A stretch of 26,293 nt of DNA. Source: a virus. How positions within the stretch are numbered: the first letter of the stretch is position 1; each line of letters starts with the position of its first letter. The notes under the pieces were generated by a model, which worked only from the letters and a program-made list of their open reading frames with translations, was not told where the DNA came from and did no database searches. Of the stretch, positions 6,609-13,300 are shown piece after piece. Both the position numbers and the translations under genes were made by a program. The stretch covers positions 1 through 26,293 of the IMG/VR virus record IMGVR_UViG_3300035670_001113, one strand, 5' to 3'.

Positions 6609-6977
6609 GAGTTTTGCACAACAGAAAATGTGTATATTCTTATTGCCCGTGATTCAATCGAGGCGATAGAGCAGAACGGTGACGAAACTTACATTTACAG
6701 CAGGACTAGGAGCTGTATTTGGAAGGTCTGCGAGGATTACGAAACGGTTAAGAGACGGGTGCAAGGGGAGGAACAGAAAATCTCAAAACAAGATTTAGGT
6801 GTCGCACTATACCACCGATTCATAATTGTAGAAGTTAATAACTATGTCCTTCTCGATCCTACATTATTTATTACTCCAACACCTGCACTAAAAAAGATAG
6901 AGGCGTTATCGGTTTTAGGAACTAAGGCTAAAGTGATTAAAGTAGAACTTAGAGAGATTAAGGAGGAGGACGCATGA
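6594..6977 (+). CDS. Hypothetical phage protein, 127 residues
   Basis: Starts by ATGA overlap with the zinc-ribbon gene and ends by ATGA overlap with a 40-residue membrane gene. It shares only its first five residues (MSEWI) with the DUF551-like protein. Its N-terminal half is predicted to be mainly beta (NVYILIARDSIEAIEQ, TYIYSR, SCIWKVCEDYETV), like small phage barrel proteins, and the C-terminal half ends in an acidic tail (EIKEEDA). No recognised family. Confidence 0.72.
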   Translation: MSEWIEFCTTENVYILIARDSIEAIEQNGDETYIYSRTRSCIWKVCEDYETVKRRVQGEEQKISKQDLGVALYHRFIIVEVNNYVLLDPTLFITPTPALKKIEALSVLGTKAKVIKVELREIKEEDA

Positions 6978-7096
6978 CTGAGGAAATACTAACAGTAATT
7001 ATCTTAGTGGCGATATTAATCATTGCTATACCCGTGATGGTAATTGCGCTGGTTATGACTCAGAGCAAGGACGATGACGAATGGGATAGGTTTTGA
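6974..7096 (+). CDS. 40-residue single-span membrane protein
   Basis: ATG 6974 overlaps the previous stop by ATGA, with a very strong AAGGAGGAGGA site. The product is MTEEILTVIILVAILIIAIP, then VMVIALVM, then a short acidic tail TQSKDDDEWDRF: one long membrane helix (about 5-29) and a charged cytoplasmic or periplasmic end. Too short for routine gene calling, but tiling and ribosome binding site support it. Function unknown; it is one of several micro-membrane proteins in this cluster. Confidence 0.62.
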   Translation: MTEEILTVIILVAILIIAIPVMVIALVMTQSKDDDEWDRF

Positions 7097-7098
7097 TT

Positions 7099-7326
7099 AT
7101 GAAAACACTGAGTAAGTATCACATACTATATCTACAGAGAAAGTTGCAAGGGCTACAAAAACAGAAAGATTTAACTGTAGAGCAAGAGATAAAAGTCAAA
7201 GCAAAAATAGATGTACTACGAGAATTATTTGCACTACTCCAGCTTGATGAGATAGATATGAAGATACTCTGTGACTTTGAGGATTCGCTTGTATACAAGG
7301 AGAAGATGAATGAAAACGCTGATTAG
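7099..7326 (+). CDS. 75-residue coiled-coil protein
   Basis: ATG 7099 lies two bases after the previous stop; a TTG at 7093 in frame is less likely. The ribosome binding site is weak, suggesting coupling to the preceding gene. The protein is strongly helical (YLQRKLQGLQKQKDL, KVKAKIDVLRELFALLQ), consistent with a two-helix coiled coil. Its end overlaps the next gene by 17 bases. No family recognised. Confidence 0.62.
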   Translation: MKTLSKYHILYLQRKLQGLQKQKDLTVEQEIKVKAKIDVLRELFALLQLDEIDMKILCDFEDSLVYKEKMNENAD

Positions 7327-7492
7327 GTATATGGTTTATTCTCTACGCGGAGATCCGCTTGATGCTTCGCTCTTTGCCGACGAACAGGAAGCCATAAAAA
7401 GAGCAAAGCATTTTCAAGAAGCTATAGTTTATGCGGTGGCTGTTAAGCCCTATGCAAAGGTCTATATGACAGGAAATACGGAGAAAAAATAA
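7310..7492 (+). CDS. 60-residue hypothetical protein
   Basis: ATG 7310 has AAGGAGA 8 bases upstream, inside the previous gene. The protein has a beta-like RYMVYSL, a helix with DEQEAIKRAKHFQEA, and strands AIVYAVAVKPYAKVYMT: a compact alpha/beta fold of the kind seen in small phage accessory proteins. No motif points to a function. Confidence 0.65.
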   Translation: MKTLIRYMVYSLRGDPLDASLFADEQEAIKRAKHFQEAIVYAVAVKPYAKVYMTGNTEKK

Positions 7493-7493
7493 A

Positions 7494-8114
7494 ATGTATC
7501 CATTTGAAAATAAGACTGTCTGTGTCATCGGCAACAGCAGGGATCGCCTGCCTGATCCTGATGCCGAAGTTTATGTTTACTGCAATAGAATTCCAAAGGA
7601 CTGTTCATGTTGCGATGATAGAACTAGGGTTATATTCTGGGATTCGTGCGAGGACTTTGATAAGGAAAAGCATGACTTGAATATTGATGTAGTTTATATT
7701 TATGACTTGCGGAAAGATGTGGATGAGCTAATAAACTATCTTTACGAAAGAGAAATATATTATGAGCTTTACTGCCCTGCTTGTCGCTCGGAGCATGAGG
7801 ATAACGACCAAATCGAGGGCATACACTGGGCTTTGCCATTGACCAATAGGCTACAGGGGCGACCGTTTACAGGCTTTCTAGCGATATATAAAGCCCTTAT
7901 AGACGGTGCTAGAAAGATATATGTTACTGGCTTTGACCTCTATCGAGACAAAGAAACTAAGGGCTGGCGTAGTCATGTGGGACCGCATAATATTCATTTG
8001 CATGCTAACTGGCTTTGGAAACACTGCTCTGAGTCTATGCCTGAGAGTAGAATCGTGCTATTGCCTGACACCTTAGAAGCTGTGAAGGAGTGTAAAGAGT
8101 TCTTTACACGCTGA
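7494..8114 (+). CDS. Sialyltransferase-like (GT29/GT42-type) protein
   Basis: A 206-residue protein with the layout of small sialyltransferase-like folds. VCVIGNS (9-15) resembles the CMP-sugar binding GNG/GNS loop, YVYCNRI (27-33) resembles the RCNQF-type segment, RPFTGFLAIYKALIDGARKI (123-142) with VTGFDLY (144-150) matches the TSG...AIALGY...LSGIDFY block of Campylobacter Cst-type enzymes, and a His-rich HVGPHNIHLH (161-170) lies where the catalytic His is expected. Two extra Cys pairs (CSCC and CPAC) may bind zinc. It is the last gene of the cluster, followed by a palindrome. A host-glycan-modifying role is inferred. Alternatively it is a catalytically dead relative with another sugar substrate. 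GGAG lies 10 bases before the ATG. Confidence 0.65.
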   Translation: MYPFENKTVCVIGNSRDRLPDPDAEVYVYCNRIPKDCSCCDDRTRVIFWDSCEDFDKEKHDLNIDVVYIYDLRKDVDELINYLYEREIYYELYCPACRSEHEDNDQIEGIHWALPLTNRLQGRPFTGFLAIYKALIDGARKIYVTGFDLYRDKETKGWRSHVGPHNIHLHANWLWKHCSESMPESRIVLLPDTLEAVKECKEFFTR

Positions 8115-8138
8115 GTCGGTGACAATTTGTCACCAACT
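8114..8138. promoter_or_regulatory. Palindrome, possible operator
   Basis: GGTGACAA-T-TTGTCACC at 8118-8134 is a perfect 8-bp inverted repeat with one central base. It extends imperfectly to AGT...ACT at 8114-8138. It starts at the stop codon of the sialyltransferase-like gene. No T-run follows on either strand, so a repressor site fits better than an intrinsic terminator. No second copy was noticed in the window. Confidence 0.4.
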
Positions 8139-8179
8139 GAACTTGTAAAGGAATTGTAATAGTTCATTTTCCGCTAAAC

Positions 8180-8208
8180 TTTTCCCGCAAACATTCCGAT
8201 ATTATATT
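8180..8208 (+). promoter_or_regulatory. Weak candidate promoter
   Basis: TATTAT (8200-8205) or TATATT (8203-8208) lies in a very AT-rich stretch, with only a poor -35 (TTTTCC, 17 bases before TATATT). A start 6-7 bases downstream would fall at about 8212-8215, just before the structured RNA at 8216. The -10 boxes and the position are the only support. Confidence 0.25.
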
Positions 8209-8215
8209 TATCTAA

Positions 8216-8296
8216 AGAAGTAACTCGAAAGAGTTGCGATAATAATAACTAAGATGCCCGACTGGCAGGGTTGCAGCCCTACCAGCTAGGACTTCT
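8216..8296 (+). ncRNA. Predicted three-way-junction leader RNA
   Basis: Three nested helices are seen by eye. The closing helix AGAAGT (8216-8221) pairs with ACTTCT (8291-8296). Directly stacked on it is AACTC-GAAA-GAGTT (8222-8235), with a GNRA tetraloop. A second inner hairpin, CTGGCAGGG (8262-8270) with CCCTACCAG (8277-8285), has eight pairs, one C-A mismatch and a TTGCAG loop. The joiner of about 26 bases (8236-8261) is A-rich and the 3' joiner is CTAGG. It ends 22 bases before the lipoprotein ATG, so a cis-regulatory leader or a phage small RNA is possible. It matches no riboswitch or ribozyme consensus I know. On the minus strand the second hairpin would have G-U instead of C-A, so the strand is not certain; the GAAA loop favours plus. 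Confidence 0.45.
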
Positions 8297-8318
8297 CAAT
8301 AACATAAGGAAATAGCTT

Positions 8319-8555
8319 ATGAAATCAAGCAAGTGTTACATTACACGAAAACAATACATCACGAAAGTAGGAAAACGAATCACCCTTTGGTTGCTTATTT
8401 TTACGCTCTCAGCTTGTGGGGCAAGCGTAGGAACTGCTGCCTTTGGGACTACAGGGTTTATGGTTGAGCATAATCGTAAGATGTCGATTATGCGAGACGC
8501 TGAAACTCCTTCTGACCGTGCTTTTAGCAATCGTGTTCAACAATGGGAGAAATAA
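8319..8555 (+). CDS. Small lipoprotein
   Basis: A 78-residue protein with a basic N-terminus (several K/R in residues 1-19), a hydrophobic stretch (TLWLLIFT) and a lipobox LSAC whose cysteine is residue 33. It would be exported, lipidated and cut by signal peptidase II, leaving a mature part of about 46 residues (CGASVGTAAFGTTGFMVEHN and a polar tail). AAGGAAA precedes the ATG by 8 bases. Short phage lipoproteins outside the lysis operon can act in superinfection exclusion. A spanin role is unlikely, as the gene is on the opposite strand from the lysis genes and is not proline-rich. Confidence 0.75.
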   Translation: MKSSKCYITRKQYITKVGKRITLWLLIFTLSACGASVGTAAFGTTGFMVEHNRKMSIMRDAETPSDRAFSNRVQQWEK

Positions 8556-8558
8556 ATT

Positions 8559-8633
8559 ATGGAATTTATAATCGTTGTTGGATTCGTTGCAAATGCAATA
8601 TCTATTATTAATTTTATAGCAGATTTGGTTTAG
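8559..8633 (+). CDS. 24-residue hydrophobic micro-protein
   Basis: ATG 8559 follows the lipoprotein stop by 3 bases, with GGGAGAA upstream. The product MEFIIVVGFVANAISIINFI plus ADLV is one membrane-spanning segment with an acidic residue at each end. The next gene starts 8 bases after its stop, and its AGGAGG overlaps this gene's stop codon. Very short, so this is tentative, but the spacing fits an operon of small membrane genes. Confidence 0.45.
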   Translation: MEFIIVVGFVANAISIINFIADLV

Positions 8634-8641
8634 GAGGAGTT

Positions 8642-8797
8642 ATGGAAAGGTTTGGAATCGTTCCTATGGTGCTTTGTATGCTCTCAGGAGTGGCAGTCTA
8701 TGTCTTGGTTCAGCAAATAGGGTTGATAAGCCCGCTTGCACTATCAACTCCAAGCTCAGTTTACTTTGACTTAGAGCCTATGAAGCCTAAGAAATAA
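8642..8797 (+). CDS. 51-residue membrane protein
   Basis: ATG 8642 has TTAGGAGG 5 bases upstream, among the best sites in the region. The product has one membrane helix at about residues 5-30 (IVPMVLCMLSGVAVYVLVQQ), then a polar C-terminal tail ending in MKPKK. It is the last plus-strand gene before the convergent late genes, and a strong hairpin lies 8 bases after its stop. Function unknown; probably cotranscribed with the lipoprotein. Confidence 0.6.
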   Translation: MERFGIVPMVLCMLSGVAVYVLVQQIGLISPLALSTPSSVYFDLEPMKPKK

Positions 8798-8804
8798 CAA
8801 CCCA

Positions 8805-8834
8805 GACCATTTTGTCCAAGCTGGCAAAATGGTC
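8805..8834. terminator. Hairpin between convergent arms, possible bidirectional terminator
   Basis: GACCATTTTG (8805-8814) and CAAAATGGTC (8825-8834) are a perfect 10-bp inverted repeat, with a further CCA/TGG inside the 10-base loop. It lies between the plus-strand end (8797) and the stop of the minus-strand nuclease gene (8833). T-tracts on either side are weak, so terminator strength is uncertain, but the location between converging operons is typical. Confidence 0.6.
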
Positions 8835-9201
8835 ATATCATTTTGCTGACGCCAGCAACATGATCCGCTCTTTTCTTTTTCAAGAAATAAATCAGCATAT
8901 CAATAGCATTTCCTGAATAAATCATCTCAGAAGTGAAGCGTAGGACAGACCAGCCGTTAATTGTTGCCGTGTTGTATTTGAAGCAATCGTTTGCAAAGCC
9001 TTCTCTTCGTGTATGTCTGCCTCCAGTGCCTACTCCGCCTTCGCACTCAATAGCGATCTTATACTCTGGGTAAGCAAAATCAAACCGCCACTTGCGGCAA
9101 CAGAACTTATACTCACGCTCAGGCTTTGGAAGGTTTAACGCCCGTATTTGCAGGGCTAGAGTTTCTTCTAGTTTAGATAATCTTGGGATCATACTCGACA
9201 T
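8833..9201 (-). CDS. DUF559/Vsr-like endonuclease
   Basis: A 122-residue protein of the DUF559/very-short-patch-repair-like nuclease type (PD-(D/E)xK fold). The core WRFDFAYPEYKIAIECEGG holds D41 and E52-x-E54, followed by the usual helix with a conserved Tyr (FKYNTA) and GWSVLRFTSEMI. It overlaps the endopeptidase gene by 29 bases. Small nucleases of this kind are found next to lysis genes in various phages, but their role is not established; host DNA breakdown, packaging help or superinfection defence are possible. A second ATG three codons in is possible. The catalytic acids appear intact. Confidence 0.8.
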   Translation of the reverse strand: MSSMIPRLSKLEETLALQIRALNLPKPEREYKFCCRKWRFDFAYPEYKIAIECEGGVGTGGRHTRREGFANDCFKYNTATINGWSVLRFTSEMIYSGNAIDMLIYFLKKKRADHVAGVSKMI

Positions 9202-9478
9202 GCAAATGATCCTTTTCTAGCACAACATCGAAATCTTTTCCAAGTGCAGCACGGCAATCATCCACGATGTCAATCGTTGCCCGTGTGCTTAAATCTCGTG
9301 TGCGGCAATCGAACGCAAGTCCCTCGTAGTGCTTGGAGTCTGCTTTGTGAACTCCGTCGCTGACTGAGGTGATAACTAGCTCATACATGTTCTTTTTGTA
9401 AACACTATTTACCACCTGCATGGCGACTGCCGTTTGTGGCTGTAGGTTTCTTAATCTGACTCCTGCTTTTAGTTGCAT
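9173..9478 (-). CDS. M15-family endopeptidase (endolysin)
   Basis: A 101-residue zinc peptidase of the M15 (VanY/L-Ala-D-Glu or D-Ala-D-Ala type) family. It cuts peptidoglycan cross-link peptides at the end of infection. Zinc ligands are seen in SKHYEGLAFD (H50, D57) and DHLHVEY (H93), with the catalytic acid just before. The N-terminus GVRLRNLQPQTAVAMQVVN is typical of the domain, so the protein is one bare domain without a wall-binding part, as in Gram-negative phages. ATG 9478 is preferred over TTG 9481; AGAGG lies 5 bases upstream. It follows the holin-like gene in the lysis cassette. Confidence 0.88.
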   Translation of the reverse strand: MQLKAGVRLRNLQPQTAVAMQVVNSVYKKNMYELVITSVSDGVHKADSKHYEGLAFDCRTRDLSTRATIDIVDDCRAALGKDFDVVLEKDHLHVEYDPKII

Positions 9479-9629
9479 CAAGCCTCTTAATCTTTCTAAA
9501 AAAAGGTTTTCTAGGCGGATAGCTGAATATCCAGTCCGCTAGTTTGAACAACCACCTGATGTCAATTTCAATCAAGTGCTTTCGTTGATCTGCAATTACC
9601 TCTCTAGCCTCATCGGCTGAGCTGCTCAT
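9405..9629 (-). CDS. Small basic protein of the lysis cassette
   Basis: A 74-residue ORF that fills the gap between the holin-like gene and the endopeptidase. It starts 6 bases after the holin-like stop without a strong ribosome binding site, so it may depend on coupling, and it overlaps the endopeptidase start by 74 bases. It has an acidic N-terminus, a Trp-rich amphipathic middle (RWLFKLADWIFSYPPRKPFF) and a highly basic tail. No signal peptide. No family recognised; the long overlap lowers certainty for its last 24 residues. Confidence 0.5.
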   Translation of the reverse strand: MSSSADEAREVIADQRKHLIEIDIRWLFKLADWIFSYPPRKPFFRKIKRLDATKSRSQIKKPTATNGSRHAGGK

Positions 9630-9635
9630 ATCGCT

Positions 9636-9869
9636 TTATTTAGTCGCTTCTAGCTTCTTGTTTAAGATAGAAGAAATGTAAGCGACAATCAGCGGCACGA
9701 TGTTCGGAAGTATGTCCAGCAAGGCTTTGTTTAGCGTCTCTGCTTGCTCTGCTGTAGCGATCCCTTTAGCGATGAGATAGCCGCTGAGTGCTGCCAGTGC
9801 GGTTCTAACAAAGCCGCCGATGTAGTTACTTAAAAACAGCTTGCTAATTAATTTGTTTATCAGTTCCAT
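9636..9869 (-). CDS. Holin-like membrane protein
   Basis: A 77-residue protein with two hydrophobic segments: YIGGFVRTALAALSGYLIAK (about 16-35) and LLDILPNIVPLIVAYISSIL (about 50-69). They are separated by a polar TAEQAETLN turn, and the protein ends in a basic tail. The RTALAALSGYLIAKGIA...AE pattern is that of small phage holins which form the membrane lesion that lets the endolysin out. AGGAG lies before the ATG. Its place just upstream of the endopeptidase supports the call. Confidence 0.8.
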   Translation of the reverse strand: MELINKLISKLFLSNYIGGFVRTALAALSGYLIAKGIATAEQAETLNKALLDILPNIVPLIVAYISSILNKKLEATK

Positions 9870-9870
9870 T

Positions 9871-10122
9871 TTATCTCCTAAAAGTTATTATAAACTGCTC
9901 TGGTTCTGTGTGTGGAATTGCCTCCAGTTTTTGCATATCGCAAATATCTAGCTCCAACTCCTTGTTTACTTCTTCGAGTGTTAGCATCTTAGTTGTTTCT
10001 AGCGGCGTAGCATGAACAATTTCAGCTTCTTTACAGCCCATGCTTATTACCAAGATGAGCGTTATTATACCCAATATGATGCTTGGCAATGCTACTTCTA
10101 TGAATAAAATAACAGACTTCAT
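9871..10122 (-). CDS. Small membrane-anchored protein, possible lysis accessory
   Basis: An 83-residue protein with a hydrophobic N-terminus (ILFIEVALPSIILGIITLIL, then VISMGC) and an acidic soluble tail of about 50 residues. The cysteine at residue 30 follows a poor lipobox (ISMGC), so lipidation is uncertain. It overlaps the preceding gene by ATGA and ends one base from the holin-like start. A spanin-type or antiholin role would fit the location, but no signature proves it. Confidence 0.65.
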   Translation of the reverse strand: MKSVILFIEVALPSIILGIITLILVISMGCKEAEIVHATPLETTKMLTLEEVNKELELDICDMQKLEAIPHTEPEQFIITFRR

Positions 10123-10379
10123 TTACTTGCCTCAAGTTTTTCTAATCGTTTATAGATATGTGCAATGTCCGATGTGTGAACTCGACATGTCGCAGAAGCT
10201 CCGTCCTTTAGTAAGCCTTCCAAATTCGCTACTCGCTCTCTGATATGTAAGTTTTCTAGTATCTGACTATCAATGTGCTTGTCCATTTTGCTCTCAATTC
10301 TGAAGTTGTGTTTTATCTGATAACCGATTTGAGCAGCAATGACACTTATGATCTGCCAGTATTGATGTATCCATTCCAT
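10119..10379 (-). CDS. Small protein with a membrane segment and coiled coil
   Basis: An 86-residue protein. A moderately hydrophobic N-terminal segment (QYWQIISVIAAQIGYQI) is followed by an alpha-helical charged region (RIESKMDKHIDSQ, IRERVANLEGLL, HIYKRLEKLEA), consistent with a coiled coil. This plan matches inner-membrane spanin subunits or other small lysis-cassette proteins, but it is not diagnostic. AAGGG precedes the ATG, and the stop of the 1053-residue gene is 2 bases upstream. Confidence 0.65.
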   Translation of the reverse strand: MEWIHQYWQIISVIAAQIGYQIKHNFRIESKMDKHIDSQILENLHIRERVANLEGLLKDGASATCRVHTSDIAHIYKRLEKLEASK

Positions 10380-10381
10380 TC

Positions 10382-13300
10382 TTAACCCTTCAGTCTATTG
10401 ATTACCTTAGGCACATAGTTACGGGTTTCTTTTGGGAGCAAACTAACAACATCCTCCCAGCGTGCTGAGGTGTTGCCGTTTAACACTTTGTCCAGCTTCG
10501 GTTCGCCGTAATTATAACCAGCTATAGCGATTCTCTCGTCCTCATATTTTGTAAGAAGGTCTGACAGATAGGCTTCTGCAAGTTTGCGCTGTTGCGCTTT
10601 ATTAGATGAATCGTAAGGTTCTTTAATGCCTAATCGTCTGTGATACTCTTTGCCTGTGGCATCCATGAACTGGTATGCACCCCTAGCACCTTTAGGGCTT
10701 AATGCATTTATGTCGCCATCACTTTCAGCCGATTCGATAGCGTCTAATAAACTCATTGCGGGCTTTTGTTTTTCCTTCATAGCTTCCTCCCTCTTTAGTG
10801 CCTGCGGTGTTAAGTAGGTCTGCCCTGTGGCGTCTCGCATCCCGATGTCTTCGGCAGGGCGATCTTTTCGACTTAGTGCGTTGATTAACTGAACTGATGC
10901 AACTCGTGGAGTATCTGCAAGTCCTTCTTTTGCAATGCGATCAAAGATGCTGTCAATGTTCTTTGGTGTTGCTTTAGACGCTAACTTTGTAGCCATGCTT
11001 GGATCGTTCATGGACAAGTCTAATAATACTTGATTAACTCTGTCTTTGTGCATTGCGTTGATTGCTTTCTTAGTCGCTGATGAGAGTGCGGTAAACATGC
11101 CAGTGGTTCTATTTCCTGCTACCGTTTCGATTATCTCGCCTGCCGCTGAGCCTAATTGAATAGTTGGCGAGCCTCCCTTTGAAGGTAGGTTTGCAAGTTT
11201 TCTATATTTTGCCTGACTCATCAAATCATCGGCTACAGTTTGAATGTTTTTCAAATGCTCAGGTTCAAATACTTCTGCTAATACTTCTCCATTGTCTTTA
11301 AGGAATCTTTGCATCCCTGAGTTTGTTAGCTCCTCCGTTGTATCTTGCGCTCGTCTCTTTAATACATTTGCAAAGGATCGTCTTAAACCGTTTTGTGCAA
11401 GTGGATCGTTCTTAATGGTATTTTTAATGAGCTTTATTTGCTGAACTGGATTCTTGCTTGATAGTATTGACGTTATTGCCTTGTCTGGGTCTTTGTTCAG
11501 GAATGCGCCAATTGCAGATTTTTCAACTTCCTTAATGCTTGTAGTTGCTCGTTTTGATGTAGTCTCTAGCAATCGTTGAGCCTTCTCTGCTGAACTCATT
11601 TTTTCGTAAAGCTCTGGGAACTGCTTTAAGCTGCCTTCATATCGCTTCACCCATCTTGAGAATTGATCTGCTTTTAGTTGCCCGCTTGGTGACATAGCCC
11701 GCAAGGTAGAAACAGCATAATCTTGGAGTGCTTGCTGTGCTTCTTTCTCACCGCCCAATGATTTTATCAGTTGTGCAGTGTCTTCGACATTGCCCTTATT
11801 GGCATGAAAGAACTTTGCAGGAATCTCTGAATCTGTAACAGCTCGCTCACCATAAGCCTTTGTCTTTAAGGCTTGCCCCACTGCTCCCTGTTCAAACATC
11901 TGTCCTTGTTGCTTTCTTAACTCTCTAGCAAGTTGTAATGAGCTGTATTGCTCTGGTGACATGGTTTCATTCACAAGCAATGCTCTTTCCTCTGCGTTGT
12001 TTATTGTGCCAGCTAGTCTTTGTAATACACCTGCACTTGTCCGATCTCCTGCCCTTCCAGCTATACTCGCTTTGTTCATCATCTCACGGCGTAAAATGTC
12101 CGCTTCCTTCAAGTTTAGTCTATTAGTTCCAACTCCTGAAGTGACAAGCTCTCTGAACATATTTCTAACTTCTGGTGCAGCTAAATCTAAGCGTTCCCCG
12201 TAAACCTCTTTCATTATGTCATAGGCTTCCATTTTTGATTTAAGCAAAGGTAACTGTCCGCCTGTCTCCTGATAGGCTGCTCTAGTAGCTCCTCTAGCGT
12301 CATCATATTTTCCTTGAAGTGCTTCCGCTAAAACCTTTCCTGCATCATCGGCTGATCTTCCCTGCCCTAACGAATCCATCGCCATTTGAGCCGCTTCATC
12401 TGCCTTGCTTACTCTCTGATTTATGGCGTTGCTAAACTCGCCATATCGCTGTTGCACTGCCCTTGCTACATCATCCGATGTGCCTTCACCTTGCATTAAG
12501 ACATCTAATAAGGCGTCTCTAGTTGCCTGTCTTTGCATCTCATTGCTAGAGAATCGTTGCCCTATCTCGTTTGTGGGGTTAGTCACCCATAATGAGCGTT
12601 CTAGGGCTGCTAGTTGCGGGTTATTAAGCAATTCCCCTGCTGTTTGATATTGTGTAAGCCCTTTTGGGTTTTCTAATGCTGTGGCAAGTTGAGCAACTAC
12701 ATCATCACCCGCTGCGCTTGTGAATTTATCAATAGCAGCTTTCTCCACGTTCGCCGCCGTTAGCTTAGGAACTTGGCTGCCCGCTACACCCCCAACAACC
12801 GCACCAGGTATTCCACCAGTAGCCCCGCCGATTGCTGCGCCTCCTGCCGTTGTCCATGTCTTGGGGTTGGTAGCAAGGTTGTAAGCCCCTTTGATTGCCC
12901 TGCCTCCGCCCCTTAAGCCTTCCTCTAATACCGGTCCCGCAACAGTGCCGATTAGACCGCCCTCAACGGCTGTCCTTGCCCTTTCTTCTGCTCCTCCCTC
13001 ACCTTGCCCATAACCTAATAATGCTCCTAGCAAGGCGTTAGTTTTGGCTGATTGAACGATTCTAGCACCGATAGGAACAGCGACCTTTTCTGTCGCTGTG
13101 GGTGCTAATGTTTTCCCGCCTGTAAACAAAGCTGGAACAAGATGAGGAGCAATTCCCGCTAAAGCGTAAGTTAAAGGGTCGGTGTTCTCCTGCATTTGCT
13201 TAATATCGCCACGAATCCTTGCTGTTTCTGCCTCTGCGGCTGGGGTAAATTCTCCGCCTTTTAGCCAGCTTTGAACGCCCTTTTCATAGCCTAAAAGCTC

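Noticed and set aside
8216-8296. Hammerhead, twister, preQ1, SAM, TPP or glnA-type identity for the structured RNA
   Set aside because: None of their conserved core sequences (for example CUGAUGA or the glnA core) is present.
9871-10379. Definite spanin pair (Rz/Rz1)
   Set aside because: The lipobox of the 9871-10122 product is poor and the proteins are not proline-rich or nested; only a lysis-accessory label is supported.
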